From the NCBI RefSeq assembly GCF_040807025.1, contig NC_090942.1, positions 80,085,987 to 80,149,986 of the forward strand: DNA of 64,000 nucleotides, given 5' to 3'. Positions 1-13,440 of the stretch are shown here, in pieces; positions within the stretch are counted from its first letter, which is position 1; the number at the start of each line of letters is the position of its first letter. The notes under the pieces were generated by a model. The model saw nothing but the letters and a program-made list of their open reading frames with translations, was not told the DNA's origin and did not search any database. The stretch is from Struthio camelus. Its lineage: Eukaryota; Chordata; Aves; Struthioniformes; Struthionidae. A program made the translations under genes and the position numbers.

Positions 1-2692
1 TCATTTTGCAGGGTATACAAAATATGAATATGTTTTCTTCAAACATGAACTGCTAAATACGTTATGTTTTGCACTGAACTCAACATAGGAAGCATGTTTT
101 GGGTCACTGAGATCCCTTAAGGGAATGTTAAGCCTATGAACTCCTAGGTGTAATTCCCAAATAGACTTTTGTATGAGATAAGAATAAAGATGCCCTTCTC
201 CGATGAGAAGATTGCAGTCTTGTGCCAGCATAGCGGAAAAATTTAGGTACTTGAAAATTTTGACTGACAAATGTCTTGCCTAGGCTGTGTTTTTGTGAAA
301 GATGCACTTAGATTTTAAAATTCTGAATTTCAGCTCAGGTATGTTATATGCTTATAGGAAGGCTCTGCATTTGATTGCAGGCCAAGGGGGAAGAGAGGGG
401 AGTATTTGGTCCTTACTGTCTCTTCGTCTCGTTCCTATTTTACAGTTGGAAAATTGATCACACTTTTTAAGCATTCAGGGATGTTCTTAGGTAAATATAT
501 TACATATTGGAGCAAACGAATAGAACAGTAATGTAGAGGCCATAGCTATGTTGAAGTACGGTGATCACCCAGTGTTTTTTCTGTCCAAAACCTCTAGTTT
601 TTTCATGAAAGTATAGATGAGTAGCAGAATCACAGTTGCCATTTAAAAATGAGCTATGTATAAAGCTGACTGCTGCACTGAAATTGCTTCCTGGGAATTT
701 CTGCAAAGGGAAAAATGTGGGACAGAAGAGCAGAGCTTGTAACTAAGGAAATCATGTTATAAAGTGTGCTAACTTTTGCTTTGAAGCCCATAAAAAAAAC
801 TGAAGCACAAATGAAGTTTAGAATCTGCACTGCAGAGCTTTACCATCCACCAATTGCCAGTCTGTAAATTAGCTATTTGTCTGTCCCTGTGAATTTGTGT
901 GATGAAATACGGCCGAGACGGTAAGAGCAATCTATCGAATAGTGAATTGCCTCACAGGACTCCTTGCTGCTCCAGAATACCATAAAGCTGTTCAAATAAA
1001 GATGAGCTGAAACAATGTAACAGCTGGCTAAGATGAGCATGGGAAAGAAAAATATGGTGACGGGAGATGCAGAAGTGACTTGGTGTGTTGGCATTCCTTT
1101 CTTCTCAGTGCAAGGACATGTGAAAGGGCTTGTCACTGATAGAAAGACCCTCTTACATTCCATTGTGGCAAAACCTTCAGACTCCAAATAATACCACAAT
1201 TTGTGTGTTTCCAGATGTAACTGGCATGTACATACACGTTCTCACACTGCAGGAATTTGACTTCATCTTCTCACCTCAGAGCCTTGGCTGCTTAGAGAAC
1301 TGCCATTTCCCTGAGACAGATATTGGAGATTTGTTTATTTTAATTTTCAAATGTGCGTTTCTTGTGAGTTGCTTTTGGTTTTAGCATTAATTTATATGCA
1401 GATTGAAATACTTCTTTTTGTGATTGATTAAGGAAACTAATTGGTAAATTCCTAAAATAAGAAGGTTTTCCTGTTTCCACAGGTTGCTGTATGAGATTAG
1501 GTGCAAGGAACACCTTACACCTAAGTGTCTGAGTTCAAGCTTTAGTGTAAGCAAAGCTAACCCCAAGGGCAAAGTAGATCAAAGAAAGAAAATAATACTA
1601 GTTCTAGTAAGCAAGCATAATATACAATACTTATTATTTTTAACCACCCATATTTAACATGAAAGCCTGTGTTGATTAGGGGCTTTATGAAAAGTTGATT
1701 TTCCAGTTGGGCAAAACTTTTAGAAAAATCATTTGCTTCGGGTCAGCTGCAGCTTGTCTTCCTGCCCCCCTCCCTGATCAAAATGAAGAGCAAGCATTCA
1801 CATTTCGTGCAGCCTTGAATGACCTGTTTGATCTGAAACAGAGCTTCTCGCAGAACTGTGTCCTACTCACTGACTCTGGAGGATTCCTAATGTCTGTGGT
1901 TGGGATGGGTCTTTAGGTCACACATAATTAGGCCTCAAAACAAGGAATACAATCCAGGGCCCACCCAAAGATGAATGTTTAACCACTAGGATGTCTGGGC
2001 TTCTGGGATAACTTTTTCTCAATCTCTCCTGAGGAGCAGCTCCATTTTATATCAAATATTTAAAGTGTTTACTGAGCCAGAAAGTGAGATAGGATCTCGT
2101 TCTGTGGGTGGTGGGAAGTGCTGATTGTGAACCTAGGAAAATGAAGCCTCCAACAATTATATAAAGCAAAACATTGCTGAGTAATATTACAATGCTATCT
2201 TAGAGCGTTGGGTGACGTTAGAACCTGGATGGGTAGAAATGGTCACTAAATTAGATTCACAGTTTATGGAATAACTTTTCCAGATGATCTGTTAACCATT
2301 TAATTACAATGTTAAGGAGGATTACAAGGTTTTCACTAACAATTTTCATTACTTTTATTAGAACATGTTTCACTCTTCAGTCTGATAATCTTCAGTGGGT
2401 TGCGCTAGTATAGTGGTGTCACAGAAGTAAGAAAGAAGGGGCAGCTTATCAATCAGTGTGTTCAACCCTTAGTCTTAGGAGATTAACGTCACAGAGTCTC
2501 AGACAGTGTTGTGTAGGCAAGACAACAATTTTATGGTCTTGTTTGAGAAGCCTGGCTTTTGCAAGCCTGGAAGAGGGACTCTGCTCATCTTCATGATGAA
2601 GCAGTGGTGCTGAGGTGGTCCTGTCATTTTTCAAACCCTTTGCTCTAGATACTTCAGATGTGATCGCATGAGTTTGATATTATGCCGGAGAA

Positions 2693-2738
2693 GGTATGAG
2701 ATCATACCCTGATCTCATACCATCTGTTTAACAGATGG
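2693..2738. repeat. Two abutting perfect hairpins
   Basis: GGTATGAGATCA (2693-2704), a 5-nt loop and TGATCTCATACC (2710-2721) form a perfect 12-bp stem. Overlapping by two bases, CCATCTGTT (2720-2728), T and AACAGATGG (2730-2738) form a perfect 9-bp stem. No gene or known repeat accounts for it. Confidence 0.9.
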
Positions 2739-3618
2739 ATTTGTATGGTAAGGCTAATGGTTAAAAACCTGGCTCCACTTAGATCAGTGGTATCAGGATT
2801 TTACCCATGATTGGAGGGGGAGGAAGGAGGAAAAAAAAAAAAAAGTGCCCAAAGATAGATTTTCTAAATCACTGACGGGAAAGCCTGTAGACTTCAGAGC
2901 CTTTCTTACTGTTCTGTCATTTGGCTGCTGGTAATTTCTGTTGGGCCCTTGGACAAAGTATCTGATCTCTATGTCTAAGTATATATGTTTGCTGGTGTAG
3001 ACTGTTAAAATACAGACACACATGTGACTGTTGAAAGATGTGAAGGAAGTACAGCTCTTGCTTCTTCCAACATGATGAGTATTATTGACATAGCTGGTAT
3101 TGATCAGAATCCTGTTTATACATGTCTGTTCTGTAATGAATCTAGCATAAAAAGCAATCACATTTATCGATAAGTTTAGACTTTCTGTTTGCTGCACTAG
3201 ACTGGATGGTTAGGTTATTTTCTTGTCAGCTGAATTTCCCTGTTTTCTTCTCTTCTTCTTAAACTCCCAACAACACATAAATCATTCCTGGATTTCTTTA
3301 ACCCGCAGCCTAGGATTGCTCTACCCTTACTGAAATGTTAAAAGTAGTTTGTGGACTGGAACATGATTGGGTGGGGCACTATTTAGTTTCCAGCCTAAAA
3401 TCCGGCAATGGCTTCTAAAATACAGTCTTCGATAGATTAAATCCAGCTGTTGCACAGGTGCACTGAGGCGACGCAGCAAGAAAGTTTACCCACTTAAAAA
3501 CTTTTGCCTATATGCATCACTAAACCAAGATATTTTTGGTTTTTAAATATATACTTTTTGTTTTTTTGATTAGGGAAAGCAAGTGGTCCTCATTAAAGCC
3601 ACAGACAGCAGAACAGTT

Positions 3619-3705
3619 TCATCCTTGTAATTGCAGAAAGATAAACTGAAGTATCGTAACTTTGACTTCTGCCCTTCCTGCACATTCATTGGGATTGAAA
3701 CCTAC
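3619..3705 (-). mobile_element. MIR-like SINE remnant
   Basis: On the plus strand the order CATCCTTGTAATTGCAGAAAG, ATAAACTGAAGTAT, TAACTTTGACTTCTGCCC, GGGATTGAAACC follows the reverse complement of MIR (ATTTTACAG-GAGGAAACTGAGGCA-GTTAAGTGACTTGCCC-GGGATTGAACC). Divergence is high, as expected for an ancient amniote SINE. Confidence 0.5.
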
Positions 3706-4381
3706 TTTTTTTTTTTTTCTAATTTGGCACTTTAAACATCCAGTCTGCACTGAAATTGTTTATGTGGAATTACATTTTGTTTATCTTTATATACTTTTGT
3801 CATTGATTCTGAAGCCATGATATCTCATTATGAAATAACCTAGGGAGTCACTTTAGCAGAAAAGCTTTTTCAAGAAATATGACGACTTATTTATCTGTAT
3901 GATTTTATGTGCAGATACAGACTACTTTTGTCTCTGAAGTATTCTGTTGGTCAAATAAATGTGTGCAGCGAAGAGTTGCTTTATAACCAGGAAATACTGA
4001 CTGCAGTGTATAACTTCCCTATGTTTACTGCACTCGTGAACGAAGTGCTTTTGTTAAGTGTAAACTCGATGTGTGTGGTGTTCCAGCAATGCAAACGCGG
4101 CACGTCTTCCTTTAAAACATAATTGCTGAGAGAGGCATAGCTTCATGTACCTTGGAATATAACATAATATATGCTCCAGGAGATTCTTTCTGAAGCTAAA
4201 CTGATCATCAGCACTGAGGTCGCTCTCTAACCTGTCCCATGTCCTGTGTATTTACCTCCTATCTTTGTGAGCTGTAACAGAAAATAAGCAGTGTTTAAGG
4301 AAATCCAGGTAGCTGCAGTCCCGTTTCTTCTTACTGACTGTAGTTGGAGATATGGCTGGTGAGAAAGGGGAAGTAAACTCA

Positions 4382-4383
<2 letters not shown>

Positions 4384-4411
<28 letters not shown>
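4384..4411 (+). repeat. T28 homopolymer
   Basis: An uninterrupted run of 28 T. No SINE body or target-site duplication is evident beside it, so it reads as a simple repeat rather than a retroposon tail. Confidence 0.95.
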
Positions 4412-4416
<5 letters not shown>

Positions 4417-5710
4417 TCATCTAATTTGTAGAGTAGCTGTGGAGTGTGCAGCCAGTACTACTGGTGGGACTAATTATAAACTTTGTCTTCACACCAGGAA
4501 AAGTTATGGCAAAGCTCGTGAAATGCAATGATCTTCAGGTTGCAGCTTCATCCTGGAAGCATAAAACTTAGCACTTCCATAATGACTGAAGATGGAGAGA
4601 GATTGCTCTTTCTATCTCTTTCCATACAGCTACTTGCTTCTTTTAAGACTATTGGCTCTCTGCTGAATGGTGCAGGAGAAGAAGGCACGTGACCTGTGAA
4701 CAGAGATCCCCTTGAAATTGCATACTTGATATTTACTCGTCTTGCTCCTTCTCTAAGGTTATTTGGATTAACAACAGCTGGTATTTTTTGTTGTTACTGT
4801 ATATGAGAGGATCACTCACTAGAGAATCCTTGTTTCAGGATTGATGATTTCCATGCTGAGCCACACTAAATGTCCACTTGAACCCTGTATTTTGTCTCCA
4901 GCTTGGGCGTTAATGGACGTCAGTTGTAGCACAGTCCTTTCCTGCAACACCCTCACGGGTTCCAGCTGTCAGGAGCTTAGGTATACTTTCTCAACCAGAA
5001 ATTCAATCTGTACTACTGTTTTTAATAGCTGCTGACAAACGTATTGTCTGTGGATTTATCTCAAGTCCTTTTTATCTCAGTCCCAAAGCCTCCTGTGTCA
5101 ATGAGGTCTACAATGTAATTGTGTTCTGTGGAAAAAGTACTTCCTCTGTTTTTAAACTTACTACCAGATAATTCCACTGGATATACTTATATACTGCATT
5201 TGGAAGCAGGCTATTCCAGTAAGATGGAATTTAATGGGGTTCTAAAAAGAAGTAAAAGTTCACCATACAGATTCAGTTACACATTTCAGACCTGCATGCT
5301 GCAGATTGCTGAAGATCCTGAGCATGCTCAGGAACATTTTACAATTACTGAAATGCATCTACTTCTAAGGTGATGCTAGCAGCACAGCAATACGTGCTGG
5401 GAGCACTGCAGATAGCAAAGATAAATCAAACTGGAAATGCATCTAGATCTTCATCAGAATGTCATTGTCTGATTTGGAATTTGATCCAGAAATCCCATCT
5501 GGTAAGTTACATTCTAGCAAAAAAAAGCACTATGAGGTGTTTAATGCCCTGAAAGAATTAAGGTTTCTGCTTAATTTTTATCCCAAAGTAAGCCCATTCA
5601 ACGGGGGTGTGAACAGAGGAGCAGGAGCTTGCCAGGGGAGCCAGCTCTCTTCTTAAGAGCATTATTGCATGAGACCTGCTTAGATTCAGACTCTTACTTT
5701 GTCCACAGAC

Positions 5711-5753
5711 ATATAGAGGTTATATATGGAGGTTAACCTCATATGGAGGTTAA
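5711..5753 (+). repeat. Three short direct repeats around a palindrome
   Basis: The unit ATATRGAGGTTA occurs at 5711, 5724 and 5741. The last two copies (ATATGGAGGTTAA) are identical. GAGGTTAACCTC at 5729-5740 is a perfect 12-bp palindrome between the second and third copies. Confidence 0.8.
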
Positions 5754-6670
5754 TGGGATTGTGATCAGCCGCTTCAAATGTGTCGAGCTGGCTCCCTGGT
5801 ATTTCTGAGATGTACCAGCAACCATGAAGCTAAGACTGTGCAGAACATCACAAATTCTGTCATAAAACAAAAAATCATTTGCTGTGTTTGGAAGGAGTTT
5901 AATTTTATTAAAATTCTAAGATGGTTTGTTTCTACTGCTTATTCCATTTTTTTTTTTTTTTTAACCTCCTATTGCAGCAAAGAGTCTTTTAAGGGCCTCT
6001 TGTTTTAAGAGCATTTTACTTGTCCACCATCCTCTGTTTTTTTGTGCTCTGATTTAAAAATAGAATAACACTTTTATTTCACATTCATTACTTTTTATGT
6101 CACTGTTTCACAAATTCAAATTTAATTTTGTCGCAGAGAATTTGAACCGTTTTGCCTGTCCTCCACTGATATGTAGCTAGATATCAGCAAAATTCAATGT
6201 TGGAACCCTTACTGGTAAATACATCCATGGCTTAAACACAAATAAGTCATACTCATCTGTTGTTCCCTTCTAAATTGATCTAATCCAAAAATACAAATGA
6301 TTAGTAATAACTAGCAGCCCATCCAGTTGCTGATTCACAACAATCGAACTGACTTGAAAAACTGACTTATAGGCTGAAAAAGATTTTGTTGGGCCCTCTC
6401 GCAAAAGGCTGAAATCTCTAGACGAATCTAGGTCGAGCTTCCCTGCCCTGTTACTCCTTGGAAGGCACTAAGGCTTGAATCGATGCTATCAACTCGTGTC
6501 TAACTTCCAGTTTTCCAAGCACTTTTCTCTTCAGGCCCCATAAATGTTCCCATTGCCTTCTCCTCTAAGCTAATTAAGTCCATAATTTGTTAGATCGTTT
6601 TGAGGAAAACACAAAGTCCTGTTATCTGAGTCTCATGAATGGTGATAGCAACTTGTACTGGATGCAGGAG

Positions 6671-6712
6671 ATGGGAATCAGGACTGTACTTGGTTCTAAT
6701 CGGCATCAAATT
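6671..6712 (+). mobile_element. MIR-like SINE fragment (5' part)
   Basis: GGGAATCAGGACTGTACTTG followed by GTTCTAATC matches the MIR block GAGTCAGGACTCCTGGGTTCTAATCCC. It is about 40 bp only, so support is limited. Confidence 0.35.
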
Positions 6713-7277
6713 ATTAAATCATTATGTATTCCATAAGGGTCCCTTTTTGTTTTCTTAAATAGTCTCAGGTACACATTTGCCAGTTGGTGAGATCTCCCTG
6801 CTCCTAGACAGATTCATAGAAAGCTGCACATCAGTGGTCCCTCTGGCTGTCCTCCAAACTTCTACAGCAGCCAAGTATGCTTTTGCTGTGTCCTTTTTTA
6901 GTGTAGACGCTGGTAGAGTATTTCTTTTTTTCTGATTGCTTTGCACCTTCTTATTTTCCAACTCTTCTGGAAAAGTTGATTCCCTACTGTAACCTATGCT
7001 CCCTGCTGTGCCAGTGCTCCCACAGCTCTACAGTGTGAGGCGTTTTTCTGGCAATGCTTGTAAGCTTTTGGATGGTTTCCCTTTTCTCTAAGGGTACTTT
7101 TTATGGCAGGGAGGATTAGGACCACTTCATTTTCTACCTTGGAAAATAGTTTCTTTTAAGAAAAGGTAGGAGATGGTACTAACTGTCTTTTGCTTCTATT
7201 AGAGTTCCGTGTGATTTTACCTTTGAGTAAATCCTCCTATTTTTTTGCACCATCAAAAGTGTTGGCCTTTTTACAAG

Positions 7278-7335
7278 GGACTGGAGAACTGGATTCTGAT
7301 CCAGCTCTGCAACTGACATTTTGCCATAGGCCAAA
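7278..7335 (+). mobile_element. MIR-like SINE fragment
   Basis: GGGACTGGAGAACTGGATTC, then TGATCCAGCTCTGCAACTGA, then CATTTTGCCATAGGCCAA follows the MIR core (CTGGGTTCTAATCCCAGCTCTGCCACTGACTTGCTGTGTGACC). The CCAGCTCTGC-ACTGAC block is the most convincing part. Confidence 0.55.
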
Positions 7336-9497
7336 TTGATTGAGTAGATGAAAACTGTTGCAGGAACATGTTCATTAGGTTACTATATTATGCAGTAGAT
7401 TTTTCTGTACAGGAAAGCTGTCATCAATGCATTGTGTACCTTGAATTTTTCAGAAATCTACATATAGATGAAGCTGTGATAGTATTAGAGGAGTTGATGT
7501 TTTAAACTTACATTTGGAAACAAATGATAAAATCAGCGCCATAATTCCCACGTTTGTTTATCTATTTCAGTTAAATTTTATTTGAGAATTCAGTGGGGGG
7601 AGCAGTGTTGAAGATGGCATGGATCACACTGTCGTCTTCCCTTTTCATCATGGCTCACGTTTTGCTGAGATGAAAGTGGCGTTCCACGCAACTCCAGTCT
7701 TGTTTCAGGCAAACAGCAAACTTGGGAAAACAGTTTTGTATTAATTTAGGTGGCCCTCCAAAACGCAGGCTTATCATTGCAACGGTGATAGCAAAAGATA
7801 TGAAGGGGACTGTTCTGTTTTCATTTAATAACAGCTGAGACTTTGAAATGTAACTCTGTAGCTGATGGTGAATGATGCAGCAAATTCCAGGACCACAAAT
7901 GATCGAATTCCCAGCATTCTGCCTGTAGCTGAGGTAACATCAACTTTCCCACTGTAAAATTGTCTTCATTCCTGTACAGTTTTTCCTCAAATTCTCATAT
8001 GGGGAAAAATCTTTTCATATCTGGTTTAAAACCCCATGTGAACTTTTTAGGAAAGTTAGAGGAAAATCCGTTCAGTCACTTGAGTTATGGGCAAGCTCTC
8101 GCTTTCATTTTTGTCGTCTACAGTTTTAAAACTCCTGTACCAAGAAAACTCATGCTTAGTACCTGTTTATATAAGAGAACGGTTTTATTTCATTTTGTGT
8201 CCATGTACTACAGAGCAGCTGAAGATGAATTTTTTGTGTGATTGAAGGAGATACGGGAGGGTGACGAGCGAAAGAGAAGGAAGACATTAATTGCAATATT
8301 TTGTTTTACTGTAGGGATTTTTTTTATATGGTAAATTTAAAATCCATATTCTTATCTAAAACATGCCATTTTCTCTGACTTCCCAATTTTCTGCATTTCC
8401 CTTGAGGTCAGCAGTATCAGTCTTTTTAATGTGTCTTCATATGGAAATATTTTTGTACAACAGATCATTTTCCTAGCAGCCAAGTTCTGTGGGGCGATGG
8501 GTAATGCGTGTTACCAACCCTATAACTTAAAATGCAGTGTTAGCGTTTGGTTTTTCGTGTCATCATTGCTCACTATTAGGTTCTACTCAAATTGTTTTGA
8601 ATTATATGTCAAGTTACTGATTGAAAAATGTATGAGTTTGGACAAACAATACGTACATCTCTGTTAAGCCAGTAATTAATTTATGTTGTCTGGCACTGGG
8701 CTTCTCAGTTTCAGAGGCTATTCAAAATTCTCCGTGCGGCTATAGCGCTATCCTTTATGTCTCAGTTTGTAGTGACCTCTGTTATTCCAGTCCAGGCTTT
8801 CTTTTAAGCAAAGATTTCCAATTGTGCTGGATTGTATGGTGGTTTTTCGATGTTGACAGAAGTGCACTAGGATGCAAACCACCAAACTCATTTTCACTGT
8901 GACCTAAACCAGGATTTAAATTGAAGTCTCGGGAGGTAAAAAGCTAGACTACTAGCAAGTGATGGGTGAACCTCAAATAGCTTGCTTTAGATAAGAATCC
9001 AAAAGCTTAACTTTTCTAAAGCCATACTGGTCCAGGAATCAGCCTTGTAGTCTCGTGAGAGTAGTTTGCCTTGTCTGATTTATTGCAAGTCTAGCTTGGG
9101 ACTGGATTTGAGACACCATAAAGACAGGTTTTTTCATTATACTTTTGATGAAAAGCAGTAAGTGCATTAAAACAAAAAATAACTCCTGTTTTGAAATATC
9201 AAATACTGGATTTATTTTCAGAAACATTCAGGTCACTCTTACTCGAAACTGTTTGTTATCCGTAACACTAAGTGGCAACGCTAGAAGGAAAACTCTGTTC
9301 CTCACGCCAATGGTCGTTAGGTCAAGAAGGCATGGTTTTAAATGGGCGTTAGAAAAAAAGTTTAACAGTAAGAATAGTGAACTACTGGGACAGGAAAATT
9401 GTGTAATTTCCGTCACTGAAAATGTGAGACGCTAGACAAACCTTTCGAAGACCTGACAAAGTTAAGGCTGGTCTTCTGCTAAGGTGGAAGTGTCCAT

Positions 9498-9545
9498 TAC
9501 ATGATGTCCTGAGATACCTTCCAGGTTTATGATTCTGTGACTCTC
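9498..9545 (+). mobile_element. Degenerate CR1 LINE 3' end
   Basis: ACATGATGTCCTGAGATACC, then TTCCAGG, then ATGATTCTGTGACTCT resembles the CR1 3' tail (GATGACCTC-AGGTCCCTTCCAACC followed by ATTCTGTG units) with several substitutions. It is only about 50 bp long, so the call rests on the TTCCA and ATGATTCTGTGA blocks and their spacing. Confidence 0.5.
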
Positions 9546-12500
9546 TATCTCATGCAGCAAAAGTCTCAGGTATATTAATGTTCAAGTGAAAATACTTCTG
9601 TGGAAGAAACATTGTCTGTGTTAAATGTTGCTCATAATTTACTTAATTTTAACAAATTTCAGAAAGGATTTCTTCTTGGTTACAAAATGTGGCAACCTCT
9701 GCTTGCTGGGGCTTCTCTTTGTGTCTTCCGTAGGCAAAAATTCTTGCCTTTGCACAAATAAGTTGGAAGATGCTAACTGCCTGGCATCTATGTCCCTGCA
9801 ACTACTTTTTAACCCCAAAATAATGGTTTATTTTGCATTCTGGAATGAATAGAATGTTCTCTCTTCCCCAATTCAAGATATTTGAAATTTGAATTATGTG
9901 TGGGAGCGATGCAGAGGAAGAGCTGATGATGTGAGAAATGCAAGATATGAGTACTGGAAATGATGGTTCCAGTAGATGAGACCCACTCAGATAATAAAAA
10001 TGTGAGTCAGCTCCCACTCATGTGCTAACATGGTAAAAGTCAAAGTTTCTGTGACCAACTGTTTTTAAATTTTCTACATAAACACCATGATGCATCAGGA
10101 TATATCTAAAAATAACTTTGCCTCCCCCCAGCGGATGTATCCACAAACCCTGTGCAAAACCACGCATGCATCTCAAACACAACTAGCGAAAACTATGAAA
10201 CTAGGGTGAGTGAATGGGCTTGGTTAAAATGAGTTCCAATAAAACCTTAACTAAAGAGGAGGAAAAAATAGTTCATAGAATGCCAGTTCCGAAACAGAAG
10301 CAAATTGATGAGTGTGCCGCCACGGCACCTTCTCAGTACTCTGCTTGCCCTTTAGGTAAGGTTTTGTCAGCCTCATGCTGTTGTTTCTCTGAGGTTCTCG
10401 TATCTTAGCCGAGTGGGGAAAATGCTGTATCCCTGTTAGCACTGCTCTTTGGTTTCCAAAGAACCATTGAAGTGCCTCTCATCTGAGCAGGGTAGTTTAA
10501 TACAAAAATTTAATTCAGCTGATTCAGGACTTTGCAGTGAAGCCATGAGATATGCTAGGTTTGCTGTGGTGAACTAGTGGGAACTAGATGAAGGGAGAGT
10601 GGCAGGTAATGGCTGAGGCTGAATGCAGTGGAGGGAAAAGGGTGTTACACTAGAAACTAGGAAACAGGCTATTTTTACATGTGTTTTCTTGCTTATTAGT
10701 AATCCCATGTAAGCCTATATTGATCAAAAAGAGTAACAAAATCTTTGATGCTGTTTAGCTGTCACCAGCTGTCACATTCTCCTTTTGCTTCATAGGAGAG
10801 AAACAGTCAAGTTTACTAGCGTATAGGTAGACTGCATTGCTGAAAATTTAAAGGTTATTACCTGTAGGTAAATACTGTTCGTATTGGCCCTTTATCTTTC
10901 TTGTATTTTACTTTCATATTGTATTTGAGTATTGTATCCTTGTTCACATGAGATGAAAGGCATTCTGATCGTTCACTTTGAGTTACTGTGTAAGCTGTGA
11001 TTTGTTGATATGCACAGATGATATTTTTATTGGAGACAGGATGGTGGGACTTCAGAGTTGGATACAGAGTTGACTGTACACAGATGATGAAGAAGGATGG
11101 GGAAGATGAGAAAGAGTAGTTTTAGTTTGTAGTGGCGTGGAAAGTCTGTTCTCTCTGACTCACTGAAGGCAGTGAAAGGCTTTTCATTGAGCTCTGTGAG
11201 GAGTTCCTCCTGAGGACCGTGGGACTGGCAAAATGTACCATCTGCTACTGAATGTATACACATGCTAATAGAAAGATGCATTAAATTTGTGGAGAATACT
11301 GAGTGGTTGTTCTAAGCTAGACATAAGAAGCTCTGCTGTTGTAGCATCACTAAAAAAAATGATATTGATCTTAGTGAAGTCGGGCTGTTTATACCGGCTC
11401 ACAACCTGTCACGGCGAGTTGTAGAATACTGGGTGTGACTTCTCTTGCTAGTCTGGTACGCCAAAAACTGAGCAACTGCTGGATAAAAGCCTAGTATTTC
11501 TGGGCTTTTATTAATGCAAATGCCAAAGTTCCCTTTTGGCATTCTTCTTGAATCCTGAAAATCTTAGGAGTGTTAGTTCTTTATCCCTGGGCAAAAATGA
11601 GCTATCACAACTCAAATGAGGTAATGATACAGATCAACCTGGGGATTTTCAGAAGTGTTCTGTGATGACCTAATTCTGCTCCCAATTAAGCCAGCACTCA
11701 GGTTGAACTATCAAGTGCTTTCAGAAATCTCATCCTCAGTATGGAAGAAGAATTAGGGATATCAATGCCATATCCTCTTTAAAAAATCAAACAAAAACAA
11801 AAATAAACAAAAAGAACAACCAGTTGAAGTATGGCTTCAGCAAATCCTTTCATTTTATGCAAACAGGCATTTCACAGATATGTGCCATTCCTACAAAGAT
11901 ATCTTTAGCAGTAAAACTTGAAATATTTTTTTTAACTTAATTTTTAAAAATGTTATTACTTGTAAGGTTTTCACAGCAGTTTCTAAATTTTAAATATAAA
12001 ATAGTAAATGTTATATAGATTTTTATTTTGCCTTAATCCCTGCATGGGTAATCCTGAAATAAATTTTGAGCTAAATCCTCTGTGACTAGAAATACTCCTT
12101 TAAGCTCTAGGGATTCAGCCAGCTATAGTGACATTTTGATGCCAACTAGCCAGATGTATTTAAAAAGAAAGAAAATTCAATTATAACTAAAATAAATTCA
12201 AAACTTTTTACCATAATGTTAAAAAATAAAGCTAGAAATCAGCATAGATTTTATTCCCATAACAAGGTAGAATAAATATGAGCAAAAAAATTGTCAAATG
12301 GGGTCAGAACTGATGTTTATGTATTGCAGGATCCTGCCTCAGCAAGGACCAGCAAAATGGCCTGGACGCACAGAGGAAGGGAATTGATAGAGGTATTGTA
12401 TGGTTGGTAGAGGCATCTCCTGTCTTGGTGTGACGTGGAATTCTCTTTTGATGAAGAAACAAAAATTCTTGCAAATTCCAGTTTGGTTGAGTTTCAGGAA

Positions 12501-12743
12501 GCTCTTGTCTGACAGAAAGGCTCTAAATAACACAAAAGGAAAAGAGGACTTGACAGGATCTGATTCCGAGTGTGGTAAAGCTAGTCAGAGAATAGCCGCT
12601 GGCCTGATTAGGTATGTAGCTATTATGATCTACGTGCACAGCTAGCACCTCTTTGTGATTTATAAGTAAAGGTTTAAAATTGTTCTGAAGCTACATCTTT
12701 AAACGTGTAGCGGAGTCCTATTTTACTATTTTTCTATCATTTT

Positions 12744-12832
12744 CCTCCACTGTCCTTTCCTTGCATTCCCTTTTCCATATTCCACTATTTCCGCCGCCCA
12801 GCTTTTTTCCCCTCCCCTATTTACCGCCATTT
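12744..12832 (+). repeat. Pyrimidine-rich tract
   Basis: A long stretch dominated by C and T (for example CCTCCACTGTCCTTTCCTTG and TTTTTTCCCCTCCCCTATTT) with two CCGCC motifs. There is no coding content. Confidence 0.6.
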
Positions 12833-12922
12833 AGCATTACATCAGCAAGAAATCACTGCAGTATTGGCTCCCATAAAGCAGCAAGAAGATTTAAAATCGA
12901 GGAGCAGTTTTAAAGATGGGGT

Positions 12923-12945
12923 GATAGTGTTCATATGAACATATC
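12923..12945. repeat. 14-bp perfect palindrome
   Basis: TGTTCATATGAACA (12928-12941), extended by GATA (12923-12926) and TATC (12942-12945) with one bulged base. Confidence 0.7.
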
Positions 12946-13440
12946 ATAGCTATAATGAGGGCTTGGAATACATCTACATGCACCGTAGGGGTAACCTCAT
13001 CATTACCCACCCATGGTGACTCTGATCTTGAGTGATCTCATTCCATATCCTCAGCATAGTTCTGGCATGTTCCCTCTGCATAGAGAGGGAATAGAGAATG
13101 ACCTTCCTTTGAAATCCTAGATTTATTTACATGAGAGCGTGCCAAATGCATTAACAAGTGGTGGAGTGAAACCCCGAGTGAGTAAACATGGTCAGCCCAA
13201 ACACGTGTAAATAAATCTAAAATTTCGGAGAATGTCATGCCTGCTTTGATTTACACCACAAACTATAGGAGGAAATGTCAGGCCAGTGAGAGTCAGCTTT
13301 ATTTCTTTATTTTTAATTACTATTTTGTTGTGGCATAGCCCATCAAGCTCCCAGGCAGCTGTTTTCTCTCTCCTTGCAAAGTAGATTTGGTTCAGGTAAC
13401 AACCCTGCTTCTTTGTGAGTAGCATGTTTCCATGCACTCA

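Larger units (their letters stand above)
1..9497. other. Intergenic; no gene recognised
   Basis: AT-rich sequence with stops in all frames. No open frame is longer than about 135 codons and none matches a family I know. It holds the MIR-like pieces at 3.6, 6.7 and 7.3 kb, the twin hairpins at 2.7 kb, the T28 run at 4.4 kb and the short repeats at 5.7 kb. I saw no ATXN10 exon, although that gene is the expected neighbour on this side of WNT7B in other amniotes. Confidence 0.7.

Noticed and set aside
11660..11740. Possible ancient repeat (CCTAATTCTGCTCCCAATTA)
   Set aside because: The match is confined to about 25 bp and no second anchor block is clear.
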